Below are positions 22,293-34,041 of a stretch of 64,000 nucleotides of DNA, one piece after another. This stretch comes from Rhynchospora pubera (taxonomy: Eukaryota; Streptophyta; Magnoliopsida; Poales; Cyperaceae), in assembly GCA_028095005.1 (NCBI GenBank), contig CM051461.1:174475144-174539143 (forward strand), given 5' to 3'. A program made the translations under genes and the position numbers. The notes under the pieces were generated by a model. It was not told the DNA's origin, did not search any database, and saw only the letters and a program-made list of their open reading frames with translations. Numbering within the stretch: position 1 is the first letter of the stretch; every line of letters starts with the position of its first letter.

Positions 22293-24326
22293 CTCCCCCC
22301 CCCCGCTTAAACAACTCCTTGTCCTCAAGGAGAAATTGAGGGAACTGACGGCCAAGCAACTCATAATCTTCCCAGGTGGCATCCTCCTCTGTGCCAGTAG
22401 ACCATTTGACCAACACTTGAACACTTGGAGCATTGCCCTTTTTGACTAATTTCCTTCCCAAAATTTTGTCAGGTACTGCTCTAATCTGGCCATTAGGGTT
22501 TATTATTGGCAATGTAGGTTGAGTAAGTTCACCATCTCCAATTCTAGCCTTCAATTGGCTGACATGGAAGACTGGGTGAATTTGAGAACCAGATGGAAGC
22601 TGTAATTTGTATGCCACTGTGCCAAATTTGTCAATTATCTCAAATGGTCCATAATATCTCAACCCCAGTTTTTTGTTTTGTACCCCTTGTAAAGATAATT
22701 GTCTGTATGGTTGGATTTTGAGGTATACCTTCTGGCCAATGTCAAACTGCCTCTCAGTTCTCTTTGCATCTACAAACCTCTTCATTCGTTCTTGTGACTT
22801 GAGAAGTTGCTTCTTGAGTTCACACATGACCTGATGTCTCTCCTTAAGAACTTGATTAACAGATTCCACTGTGCTTTTAGGAGGTGTTCCCAATGGTAAT
22901 TGTGGGGGTGGGTACCCATAGAGAGCTTGAAAAGGTGTTGTCTGGATGGATGAGTGGTAGTTGGTATTGTACCACCACTCAGCTAAGGAGAGCCACCTGT
23001 GCCATTTCTTCTGTTGACTGAAAACCATGCTTCTGAGGTAAGATTCTAAACATTGGTTTATTCTTTCAGTTTGGCCATCTGACTGTGGGTGGTATGCTGT
23101 ACTCATGTTTAGTTTAACTCCCACTTTTAGCATCAACTCCTTCCAAAACTTACTTGTGAAAATCACATCTCTATCTGAAACAATGTTTGTTGGTAGGCCA
23201 TGCAATTTATAAATGTGATCAAGAAATACATGTGCCACATCTATTGCTTTGAATGAATGAGTAAGGGATAGGAAATGAGAGTACTTTGTTAGCCTATCCA
23301 CCACTACCAATATAACATCCTTTCCTTCTGATTTAGGGAGACCAATAATAAAGTCCATGGAAATGCTATGCCAAGCTTCAGGAGGTATTGGAAGTGGTTG
23401 TAGGAGGCCAGGTGAGTGCACATGCTCCCCTTTTGTCATTTGGCATACATGGCATTGCTTGACATAATCATGTACAGCTTCCTTAAGTTTTGGCCAATAG
23501 AAGATGTGCTTGAGTCTATTGTATGTACCCAGAATACCTGAGTGCCCCCCCAGATTAGAATCATGTAGTTCTTGGAGAAGTTTCTCTCTCCAGTTGTTGT
23601 TGTTGCCAACACATATTCTTGATTTGTATCTCAGCACTCCTTGTTGGAGAGAGTAATGAGAGTTCTGTAATGTGCCTTCTTGAAGTCTCTCAATCATATC
23701 CTGAACCCAATTGTCACCAATGTAACTATGCTTGATATCATCTACCCAAGAGGGAATTAACTCATTGACAGCCATTGAGTTGCATTGATCCTCCCTTGTT
23801 GGATGTGTTCTTCTGGATAGAGCATCAACCACTTTATTATCACACCCCTTTTTGTACTCAATCACATAGTCCAGTCCTAACAACTTACATAGGCCTTTAT
23901 GTTGCATTGTATTTGTCAACCTTTGCTCCAGTAAGTGTTTGAGACTGATTTGATCAGTTTTAATCACAAATTTACCCCCCACCAGATAATGCCTCCACTT
24001 TTGCACTGCAGTCAAAAGTGCTAAGAATTCCTTCTCATAGGTTGATAATCCTTGGGATTTGATTCCCAGGCATTTGCTAATATAAGCAATGGGTTTATTC
24101 TCTTGCATCAACACTGCCCCGATGCCTAAGTCACTTGCATCAGTTTCAATTACAAAAGGTTTTGTGAAGTCAGGTATTGCCAGGACTGGGGCAGTAGTCA
24201 TAGCTTGTTTGAGCTTACCAAATTCTTGTTCAGCATGAGCATTCCACAAGAATGAGTTCTTCTTTAATTGCTCAGTTAGAGGTTTACTGATGGTGCCATA
24301 GTCTTTAATAAAACGTCTGTAATACC
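22228..24326 (-). pseudogene. Pol fragment (RT end, RNase H, integrase, chromodomain) of the second gypsy copy
   Basis: The frame is open from the hAT insertion to a stop at 22228. It carries RNase H (ETDASDLGIGAVL), integrase with HHCC and DDE-type motifs, and a chromodomain (VLVKWSTGTEEDATWEDYELL). It keeps the CAA codon (FSQQKK) that is TAA in the first copy. It is cut off from its 5' part by the insertion, so it is a fragment despite being intact locally. Confidence 0.88.
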
Positions 24327-25458
24327 CAAGCTTTTAAAATGCGTTTTTTTCGATATGACGGTCCGGAGTTGATTTAACGGTGCGGCGTTTTTTCGGTAAA
24401 AAAACGGCGAAAAAACGGTGACCTTTGTTTATTCATGATCTTAATTAATTATATGTGGGTTGCAATCTTTTAAAATGTAAAGTCTATAGTATTGGAGTGT
24501 ACTTAACAATTTGATTGGTATATTGAGGTACCTTGGTGCAGTATTAGATTAAGATATACTACAAAGTACAACACTTAAATAAATTGTGCTGTAAAACTAT
24601 AACATTAACAGTATAAAGCATAAACCAATTAATAGTATAACTTTAACATTAATACATTATTCAATTGTGCTGACTAGCGCATCTCTGTAACAGATTAACA
24701 GTATAATTAATAATATAACTATAACATTATTCAATTGTGTTGCAAATTAATTATCTCAGTTCATACCAGAAAGGATTCACACATAACAAAGGCTAAGAGC
24801 CTGAGACAGTAGAGGAATGGAAGACCAGCAGTGCCAGTAAATGGACTAAAGGAAGATGAGAGCAGCAATGGCGAAGCAGCAGTGCCACTAGAGGAGATCG
24901 GTCAAGAAGGAGTGGCGGAGAGGAGATCGGAGTGGTAGAGAAGTGGCGGAGCAGCAGTGCCAGTAGATGAAGGACTGAAGGAGGAGGAGAGCAGAAGTGG
25001 TGGAGCAGCAGTGCCAGTAGAGGAGATCGGTGGAGGAGTGGCGGAGCAACAGTGCCTACAGATGGACTGACGGAGGAGGAGAGCAGTACTGGCGAAGCAA
25101 CAGTGCCAGGATCGGTGGAGGAGGAGTGGCGGAGAGGAGATCAAAGTGGAAGAGAATTGGCGGAGGAGTGGAGGAGATCGGAGAGGTAGAGCCGTAGAGG
25201 AGATTGGGACGGCGAACAGGCAAGGCTCCATGGCCTTGTTCGAGAGAAAAAGAGATTTTGATCGCTGATTTTTTTTAATGCTACCATTTCCGTTAAATCT
25301 CCGCCAAATGCAATTTTTTCGCCGAAAAAACGCCGAAAAAACAGAAATTTTCGCGCTACGTCATTTCCTCGCTTATGACTGTGACGTTCGTGCGTTCTAA
25401 TATAGAATAACGTTATTTCCGAAAAAACGTCGAAAAAACACCGAAATTTAAAAGCTTG
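24327..25458. mobile_element. Non-autonomous hAT element inside the gypsy copy
   Basis: 1,132 bp with inverted termini CAAGCTTTTAAA / TTTAAAAGCTTG and a perfect 8-bp TSD GTAATACC (24319-24326 and 25459-25466). The uninterrupted site is visible in the first gypsy copy (GTCTGTAATACCTAGTAAG near 19180). Subterminal regions carry repeated CGAAAAAACG / CGTTTTTTCG motifs. The interior holds a GC-rich block at 24820-25230. Confidence 0.9.
24820..25230 (-). repeat. Degenerate GC-rich minisatellite inside the hAT element
   Basis: The plus strand repeats GTGGCGGAGCAGCAGTGCCAGTAG-like units at irregular spacing, with GCAGTGCC near 24828, 24879, 24955, 25007, 25050 and 25106. On the minus strand this gives an open Ser/Pro/Leu-rich frame of 109 codons (24902-25231). 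It could be a captured signal-peptide-like or low-complexity host sequence; I do not treat it as a gene. Confidence 0.55.
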
Positions 25459-26123
25459 GTAATACCCAGTAAGCCCCAAAAATCCCCTTAGCTCCTTGAC
25501 TGTTTTAGCCTCAATTTTCACTGGGTCAGTTGCAATGCCTTGTTGAGATATGAGGTGACCCAGATATTCTAACTGAAGCATACCAAACTCACACTTACTT
25601 AGTTTAGCATACAGTTGGTTGTGTTGTAACAATTCCAATGTTTTTGCCAAATGAACCTTATGAGATGTTTCATCTGGGCTGTACACCAATATATCATCAA
25701 AGAAAACTAGCACAAATTTCCTCAAGTATGGTTTGAATACTTGGTTCATGAGTTTTTGGAATGTTGCAGGTGCATTAGAGAGGCCAAAAGGCATCACAGT
25801 GAATTCATAATGGCCTTCATGAGTTCTAAAGGTTGTTTTGCAAATATCTGAAGGCTGCATTCTGATTTGGTGGTAACCTGACCTCAAATCAATTTTTGAA
25901 AAGTATTTGGCACCATACAATTCATCTAAAAGGTCCTCAATTATAGGAATTGGAAATTTGTCTTTGATTGTACAAGCATTGAGTTTTCTGTAGTCTATGC
26001 ATAATCTCCATGTACCATCCTTTTTCTTGACCAACAGTATGGGAGAAGCAAAGGGAGAGACAGAAGGTTGAATGAAGTTATTGTTAAGGAGTTCTGCAAT
26101 TATTTTCTCAACTTCAAGCTTCT
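25459..26123 (-). pseudogene. Reverse-transcriptase fragment of the second gypsy copy
   Basis: Contains the RT core (VKKKDGTWRLCIDYRKL, FSKIDLRSGYHQIRMQ, FFDDILVYS). Relative to copy 1 it lacks seven codons (MLHWPRP) at about 25508; the 21-bp deletion lies between short TAG repeats. It ends abruptly at the truncation at about 26123. Confidence 0.88.
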
Positions 26124-26454
26124 CTAAATGAGAAGCAAAGTGGACTTCATAGTGTTGGAAAATTAAAGAAAAGTAAAAGCTAATTCTCTAAATGAGATGA
26201 CAAGAAAATATTGGTTAGAATTTTTTTTTCTAAAGCAATTATTGGGCAATTTTATAAAGCTATACTAATTATTGGAACTAAAATAAATTATTGTTAGCTG
26301 GTTACTATTCTTAAAGATACGAGTCAAGATTTTCATTGCAAATTTGCAACAGAGCTAAAAAGATCCGGAGCTGATAAGTGCAATCAAGCAATCATATGCC
26401 AAAAATAGAAAAAAGTCGCTGTCCAAAAAAGGAAAACAAGTTCCTCTCACCCCC

Positions 26455-26730
26455 GCGTCACTCTCACCCTGCCTCACCCCCTCACGCGCATCTCTCGCCC
26501 GTCCTCTCGCCCGTCGCCGTCACGCCATCCAGTCGCCGTCGCCCTCAGCCGTCGCGCCATCCCGTCGCCGTCGCCCTCAGCCGTCGCACCATCTCGTCGA
26601 CGTCGCGCCATCCCGTCGCCGTCGCCGTCACCCTCAGCCGTCGCGACATCTTGTCGCCGGCGGATAACCCTAGCGTCGCCGTCGCGCAGTCCAGCCCTGC
26701 CGTCACCGTCACCCAGCCCTGCCATTATCA
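26455..26730. repeat. GC-rich minisatellite (CCCGTCGCCGTCGCC-type)
   Basis: Repeated units such as CCATCCCGTCGCCGTCGCCC and CTCAGCCGTCGCGCCATC alternate over about 270 bp. It is strongly GC-rich compared with its surroundings. Confidence 0.8.
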
Positions 26731-26734
26731 GAAT

Positions 26735-27360
26735 CAGAAATTAAATATTATTTACTCTCTCACTTATATCAAATACTTTCTTACTACTAATTATTTACTC
26801 CCTTATAGTTTTTATTTACTCCCAAGCAACAGTAGAATCAAATTTGAATGTTATTTACTCCCTTATAGATATTAGATACTCTTTTTGTATTAGTTATTTA
26901 CTCCCTTATAGCTATTTAGTTTCTCCTAAATAACAGCAGAATCATATATGAATATTATTTACTCCTTTACTTGTATTAAATACTTCCTTATTAGTACTTA
27001 TTTACTCCCTTATAGTTATTTAGTTACTCCCATACTACAGTAGAATCAGTTCTGAATATTATTTACTCCCTCATACATATTAGATACTCCTTATATACTA
27101 GTTATTTACTCCCTTATAGCTATTTAGTTACTCCCAAACAACAGTAGAATCAGATATGTATATTATTTACTCCGTTGTATATATTAGTTACTCTCTTGTA
27201 CTGATCAATTTCCTCCCTTATAGTAATTTAGTTACTCCAAAAAAATTGCAGAATCAGATATGAATGTATTTACTCCCTTATACATATTAGATACTCCCTT
27301 ACAATGATTAATATCATTCCTTATAGTAATTTAGTTACTCCCAAATTGTAACAGAACTAG
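26735..27360. repeat. Tandem array of a 104-bp unit, about six copies
   Basis: The block AGTAGAATCA recurs at 26831, 26935, 27039, 27143 and about 27247, with a last degenerate copy near 27350, so the period is 104 bp. Each unit contains several TATTTACTCCCTTATAG-like sub-repeats, suggesting a shorter ancestral unit of about half that size. Confidence 0.9.
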
Positions 27361-27424
27361 ATCTAAACCTCTTTTTTCTTCTTATCATTCTTTCTTCCTC
27401 AACCAGATCTGATCGGTATAGGAG

Positions 27425-27690
27425 AGGGAGCAGTGAGGGGAGGCGGAGGTGGAGGTGAGACGGAGGAAACGAGAGGCGGAGGAGAGCAGAGGCGGATGCG
27501 AGGCGGAGGAGATGAGAGACGGAGGTGAGGCGGAGGCGGAGGAGAGGAGAAGCGGATGCGAGGCGGAGGTGAGGCGGAGGTGAGACGGAGGCGGAGGAGA
27601 GGAGAGGTGGATGCAAGGCGGAGGTGATGCGGAGGCGGAGGAGAGGAGAGGCGGAGGTGAGGCGGAGGCGAGACCGACGTGAGGAGAGGG
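27425..27690. repeat. GGCGGAGG-rich purine tract
   Basis: About 265 bp of nearly pure purine on the plus strand, built from GAGGCGGAGGTGAGGCGGAG-like units. It could form triplex DNA, which is inference. It lies about 290 bp upstream of the start codon of the next gene. Confidence 0.85.
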
Positions 27691-27876
27691 GAACGAAGGA
27701 GGTGGTGGTGATTTGATTCGACGTGGGGAATAGAATATATTTGCGTAGGATGAGTATGAGGGTGAGAGAGATAACGCTCTGATTGCGTGATTATAGAAGG
27801 TGTTGATTACTCTAAGTAATTCCCGAAAAGATCCCTGAGATGCTAGAGCAGAAGTCCAGCAGTTAACCTCAGAATA

Positions 27877-27900
27877 TGGGCCGGGCAGTTGGCCCATTAA
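27877..27900 (+). promoter_or_regulatory. Site II / UP1-type promoter elements
   Basis: TGGGCC (27877-27882) and GGCCCATTAA (27891-27900) lie 80-105 bp before the ATG at 27981. Paired site II motifs are typical of plant growth-linked housekeeping genes. Confidence 0.5.
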
Positions 27901-27980
27901 AGCAGTCACAACTCTTTCCAAATCATTGTTCTAGTTAGCTCTGACTCGGGGCTGGAAAGTGGAAACCGACCCAAGAGAGA

Positions 27981-30900
27981 ATGGCAGACGACATCTTCGC
28001 TGGTTTGCCTCCGCCGGCGTCGCCGGAGCGCCCGGCGTCACCTTCCCCTTCTTCAGTCTCAGTGCCACCACCACCAGCAGCTCCCGCACTGAAGAGCGCT
28101 CTCAAGCGGAGCAAACCCTCCTCTCAGCCCCCTCCTTCCGATTCGACCAAAGAAGGTTTGTTGATATCATTTTCTCGTTGCTAATTTTATTTTCTTGTAT
28201 TTACTCTGATTGAAGATATTTTCTATCAGTCGCAGCTGTGGCTCCTAAGAGTGCTCTCAAGCGAAGCAAACCCTCCTTCGCTGATCCACCTGCTGATTCA
28301 AGTGAAGCAGGTTTGATTATTATATATTTTTTTAAATTTTTCCTCTTTTGTTTTTACTGGTAACTAATAGTACAAACATGCTATTAACTAAGGTTCAGTG
28401 ACACTTTGGTTTGAGATATCATCACTTTTACCTCAGTCCTCAAGTTACTCTTAATTCTTCAATTGGGTGTCAGGAAGCAAGTAAAAATCTTAAGGTGCAC
28501 AATAGAAATATCCTTAAGTTTTAATTCAAATGGAAGTTGAATCAGTTGTCATGCTGTGTCATCTTAAACTCATTTTTGCACTGTTGCTGGGGGTAACCAC
28601 TTGATACATTAGTGACCTACTCTGTCTCTAATATGTTTACCATTTGGTGGGTGAAGTGGGAGCTACTCTGCTGGTACTTAGAAACATTCGTATTCTTCTG
28701 ATTGTTCCAAATTAATTAAATCATCTTGTGAGCAAGTAGATCTTCACATGAACTGTATTGCTCATTTAAAGCAACATTTGATGAAGCTATTGTACTGATT
28801 GCCTCAAATTAGTTAAATTACCTTGTGAGCAAAGCCATGTTTTTTATTAACCCTGTGTTAATCGGTTATCTTACAATCGCATTCTCAAAAGAATTAAACA
28901 ACGTTGAACTTGATCGATAACAATAGAGGACATCATATTAGAGATAGCCCCAATGCCAAGATTTGATGGATTGATAATGTGGCAACACAAGAGTACTGTG
29001 ATTTTGAAATATTTAAATGGTTGCCTTTACCTTTTCCTATAGATATCTATATGCTTCTTATATATGTACCATTAAATTTCTCTTATTATATTTTAAAGAT
29101 GAACTCATTAATGTTGTTTCAACTTATCTGATCGATCAGCATCTAGAAAGCGACTTAGATTCAGAACAAGCGTTGATGCTTCTGAGACTCAAATTATAGA
29201 GGCAATGCAAAAGATTGCTTCTCATATAAAAAACCCATCGAAGTTTGGCAAAGCTTCCAAGCTGGCACTGCAACTGATTCAAGCGGATAGTGTCAAGGAA
29301 GGGACCAGTGATCAATTTTATTCTTTATTGGGGGCAGCCATGCATTCTCTGTCGACTTGTAACGAGCCCTCAGTCCGTGCTGATTATCATGAACTTTTTA
29401 CTGCAGCTCAGGATGTCACTGAGGTACATTTTTAAGAGCTTTCATCACCTAATTCAAATATAGTTATGCATGAAACAAAATAGGTAAGCTTAAATAACCA
29501 GACTGAAGCATGAGAGTCTTAGGTATATGTTACCTAAATTTTGCTATGAGGACCCATAATTTCTGGCAGTTAAAAGCTTGTAGAGTTTATTGAACTTGTT
29601 TGGTTTCATTCATTTCTTCTTCTCTAATGTTTGTTTAAACTTCAGACCATTTGGATTATTGGGGAATCAGTCTGGTTACTTGTGTGACACCCATCAGGCC
29701 AGGTAATAATGTTAGGTCTGTATAATGGTTGACAGAGAGCATCCTCATATTTTGCAACTTTGGATCAGCTACTCTGAAGAATGCCCAATTTAAATGAAAC
29801 AAGCTGACAACTTACAAAAAAACAAATAATTAGAAACATGGAGAAAAGGGTATTGTTCTTGAGAACCAACAAGCCCAAAAAGTGTTGTATTAAGCCCAGT
29901 ACTTTAAAAATTTCTTCTGGTAAATTATTTGTAATTGGATATATCATTTTGCTCACATCCATTAAGCTAATCACTTTCTCAATTTCCTTGTATATTTCAG
30001 CATTTTAATAAGAAACAAAAGAATCAATTGATCATTTGGACATTGCATGCTGTTGTAGCAAATGATCTCCACACTGATGATAGCTTTGTGGTATGTGCAA
30101 ATTTACTTTATATGACTTGTTTTTTATGGTGTCATATTGATTTTGGTGTTTTTAAATTAATATATTTGTTCAAGACTAAAAGTCAATGATATGCAAGAGT
30201 CACTTGGTGGTTGTCAGTATCAAGTGGGTTTTGTTGGTTGTCATTGTGAATTTAAAATTGGTTTTATAACGTGTGACCAAAGTAAACAGAGAGACGAGTG
30301 AAAAACAATAGTAAGTTTTTAGTGTTGTGTTTGTAGAGATTCTTAATTGGTTACTTTCACAGGCTTGATCATTGACACTTTGCAAGGCTAAAGCTCCTTT
30401 GAGGTACTAAAACCAATTTCTGTGATCATAATCCTTGTAGTATAGCATTACCAAATATTTGATAAAGTCTGCTCAGGAAAATAATGTCTGGCTACTTTGT
30501 GGAAATTTCACGTAGTTGCACAATTTTGGTGTTGTTTGGTCATCTTGCATCTAGTTTTTAATGTAAATGATCTTAAGTGTCAGTATGCAAAGTCTTGTAC
30601 CAGAGCATCACAATTTGATATATCCTTTATATGGTTCTGTTTGCTGTCGTAATGAAAGTCAATTAATAATGATGTTTTACATCTTCATACACTATTGAAA
30701 ACTTAATATTGGGGCCTGTTAATAATGGCATACCAATTACACTGTGCAGTTCTCAAAGACAGTAACAAAGATCAAAGAAGCTATTTCAAACCTTCCTATA
30801 GCAACTGCAGATGATGACAAAGAAGAAGCTGAATCACTTGCTTCAACTGAGATACCTGAAAGTGGTACAAGCACCGATGCAAAAGAAGAGAATGTGGTGG

Positions 30901-31903
30901 CTGATCCATTTGGATTGGACAATTTGTTTGCCAATGAATCAAAGAAACATGAAAAATCACGAGGCAAAGAGATTTCCAATCTGAATAAAAAGGAAGAAGA
31001 AGATGAGCAGAAGAGTTTTATGAAATCACAGAGAGAAGCATTATTGAAATGCCTCGAAATTGCTGCCAAGAGATATAGGATACCATGGTCAGTTGTTTAT
31101 GATTTTCTTTTTTCACAGTTGTCATACTTTGATATATTACTATGATCAATATCAAATTTTGGTCGTATTTTACAATTATAAGCTTTAATGTTGTGTAAAA
31201 CACAGATAGAAACATCATGGGAACCCAGTGTACCTTTGTTTGGGTCTTTACTGTTTGGTGTTTTAATGCAATCGAGGACTTTGTTAAGTTCAAACATATA
31301 TAAAAAAAAGAGGGGGAAATGATAGCAAAATAAAAATTAATATTTAAAAACATGTTACGCATGGGAAGTTCTGATTCCAATGCTAGGAATCATATTTTTC
31401 CAACAATCATCACTTTAGTCGCAGCAGTAGCCTCATCAATTCCATTTATTAACACATTGTACAGCTTAACACCCCCCGCCGCGCTACTCCACCTACAAAA
31501 CTCACACACACGCACACACACGCACACACAAAATCAACTGGCATTTTAACTGGACACAATTGGCAATGTGTAGAATTTGTTTCACACATTCGAAGAAATA
31601 CTAATCATTTATGACACTTGGATTTTGTTAAATGCCAGGACACAAACAGCAATCGACATACTAGTGAAGCATGCATTCGACAATGTGCAGAGGTTCACGC
31701 GGCAGCAGAGGGAGGCGATAGAGAAGTTGTGGGGGTCAATAAAGGAGCAGCAGATAAGGCGACGTCAGGGTAAGTCAGTGACAGGGAAGCTGGATGTGAA
31801 TGCGTTTGAGTGGCTCCAAGAACAATATTCCCACCAGAAGATCAGTATCCGTCATGCTGTCGGTGGTGGTGGGGAACGCCGCTGCGAACAGTGGCTCGGT
31901 TGA
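27981..31903 (+). CDS. Conserved plant protein of unknown function, six exons
   Basis: Proposed exons 27981-28155, 28230-28310, 29140-29423, 30001-30090, 30750-31087 and 31639-31903 all have GT-AG introns with matching phase and give 410 residues. The start MADDIFAGLPPP is the first ATG after the site II promoter motifs. The N-terminus is Pro/Ser-rich and contains two copies of a KSALKRSKPS motif, one at the end of exon 1 and one in exon 2, followed by a basic RKRLRFRT segment that may be a nuclear signal. The middle is helical with conserved-looking stretches (ASHIKNPSKFGKASKLALQLIQ, then VVANDLHTDDSF). An acidic linker follows (EEAESLASTEIPESG), then a C-terminal helical region (QREALLKCLEIAAKRYRIPW, TGKLDVNAFEWLQEQY). 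I recognise no enzyme motif. It resembles uncharacterised plant proteins in general character; nuclear localisation is inference. Confidence 0.85.
31496..31530. repeat. (CA)n-type microsatellite in the last intron
   Basis: ACACACACGCACACACACGC-type sequence in the intron between exons 5 and 6 of the gene at 27981-31903. Confidence 0.85.
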
Positions 31904-32666
31904 GATTTTATCTCTTTTCCTTTCTTTAATTAGCTTATATCATATTGAGTGCCAGTATGGATAAAACTATGAGGCATTTGTCGGCACTACTTGCTGCATG
32001 CTTGTAAAATGAAAAATGAAAATGTTGTGTATCAATTGTGGACACCGTTTTAGGTTTTCGTACTCGTATAGATCTCCTCTCTATTGTGAAAGTCATATTT
32101 TTAAATTTGCAAATACTTTTGACCGACAGTTATTATTGTCCTCTACTGCATGTTAAATTTTAGGAGGATAAAGATTGTAAAAATAATTTACCTACAGACC
32201 ATTAGCAACAAAAAAATAAATTAAGAAATGAGAAGGGTTCTAGTTCCACAATTTGAACGTTCTCAAATGCTCCGAAGTTTAATTTTGTTTTTTTTTTTGA
32301 AAATATAAAATTCTAACTCCGCATCCAAAACGTACGAGTGATACATTTTTATATTAGTTTGATAAATTTTGAAGTTTATAATTTATTTGATACTTGATCA
32401 AGAGATTGAATAATGAACGAATTTAGTTAAACATGATAGATTAATTCTAATATGTTCATATTTTAGCATTTTGATTAAATATCAAATAAATTTCAAAATT
32501 TATCAAACTTATACGAAAATGCATCGCTCGTTGCATCGAATAAGATTAACAGTTTGAATTCGAAATTTGAATTTTATATTTTGAAAAAGTACCAAAAAAT
32601 GGATTTTGGAACATTTGAAGACATTTAAATTGTGGGCTCTATAGCCCTCATCTTAAAAATTAAATA

Positions 32667-32710
<44 letters not shown>

Positions 32711-34041
32711 GTAATATAAATAAAATAATGAAAAAAGAACTAAATTAAGGTGAATATAGTTTTTGCGATTCTGTATATCGAAAATTTGTCCGAGGGTAAT
32801 GCTGGAGCAAATTTAGGATAATTGGTAGCTGATTGTTTTCCTAGTAGGTTCTAAATGACACCGAGTTAGCCACATGAGGCAACTTAATTATTTCGGAAGG
32901 TTGACAAGGACCTGACAGGTTTTATAAGTTGATAAATAAATGCTGTCAGTGCACAAATAGAAGCTTTCTTGTAATTCATTTAGGATTTTCAATTTTGTTT
33001 TGATATAACTTAAAAGTTGCATAAATCTGCATATTGCCGATAAATTGACATGCACTTCCCATTTCCTAGTACAAGTTGAGTTCCTGTCATCAGGGTACTA
33101 ACATTGTTAAGTCTAGGCTCTAGTCTAGCATGTGCGGATCTGAGTTGCCATGTATGGAATTAACAATTAGATCGATATGATCAAATGGGTGCCAATTATC
33201 CGACTGTGCTATTTGATTTTGGAGTGAAAAGTAAGATTTGGTTTGAATGGTGTAAATTATAATTTGTTATTTGTTTATTTCTGTACAGTTGAGATAGGTT
33301 AACCCGGATTTGTGGGAATGGGATCAGGAGATCCGGAATTATTAAATGTACTCAGGAGGAAAAGTACTGCTACTCTATAGCAGATTAGGTTAAATAATTC
33401 AAATTTAAAGTTGTTGGCAATATGCCATCCCTTGACAGTCTGGGAAAAAATTTGGCAGCCCATGAGTAATGCATGGCAGATGATACAGCCAAGCGCTAAT
33501 AGATGGTGTTTGTGTTAATCAAACTTAACAGATTAGGTTTGAATAATAATTATCTGCGACAAAAGAGTTATGTAGTACAGGACAAAAGATGTTGCACGAA
33601 TTGGCCGAACTAATCCATTAAAATAACTGTAGAGAAGAAGACCCAAACTAGCTGGCGTTCATAAAGGACCAAAATCATCAATCCTTAATTTGGCAAATAA
33701 ATAAAAAAATATAAAACGAAAGAAGAAGCATCAGTTCTTTTAATTGACCCCTCATTTGGATTTGAATTTATTCATCCAATATTTGATATTTGTAAGTATA
33801 CTATTGTAAAAAGTATTTAAACATGCATGAAACACTTACTTTAAATTCTTTCATGTTAATGACTAACCCAATGCATCTCAGTTATAAAAATTATGGTCAA
33901 ATTTCAATATTATTGCAAGTACTGCTTGCTGATCGTGAAAGCATCAGCTGAGTTCTAATACTAAGAACAATCATTGTTTGTCAAACTATTTTGTAACAAT
34001 TAATGATGATTGACAAGAGCACCAATAGAATGCTTTCCTTA
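31904..34041. other. 3' flank and intergenic sequence
   Basis: Holds the 3' untranslated region of the preceding gene, a fold-back element (32235-32647), an (AAT)n run at about 32664-32711 and otherwise featureless AT-rich DNA up to the CACTA element. Confidence 0.65.
32235..32647. mobile_element. Long fold-back MITE
   Basis: Arms match imperfectly through nearly the whole 413 bp. The left arm reads GGGTTCTAG..CACAATTTGAACG; the reverse complement of the right arm reads GGGCTATAG..CACAATTTAAATG. Shared internal blocks include AAATATAAAATTC and AGTTTGATAAATTTTGAA. The match may extend a few bases further out (TTAAGA). No clear TSD. Confidence 0.6.

Larger units (their letters stand above)
22293..26123 (-). 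mobile_element. Second gypsy copy, truncated and interrupted
   Basis: Nearly identical to the internal region of the first copy from the polypurine tract to the start of reverse transcriptase. Homology stops at about 26123 (AAGCTTCT), so its gag, protease, primer-binding site and far LTR are absent. A hAT element interrupts it at 24327-25458. The LTR-internal-LTR-internal order suggests unequal recombination between LTRs followed by deletion. Confidence 0.9.
26124..27980. other. Noncoding block of tandem and low-complexity repeats
   Basis: Between the truncated retroelement and the next gene lie a CGTCGCC-rich minisatellite, a 104-bp tandem array and a GGCGGAGG purine tract, listed separately. 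The long frames here (26378-26875 plus, 27335-27921 minus) are by-products of the repeats. Confidence 0.7.

Noticed and set aside
27335..27921. Long Ser/Pro-rich minus-strand frames
   Set aside because: They are translations of the GGCGGAGG repeat; no splice, start or conserved support.
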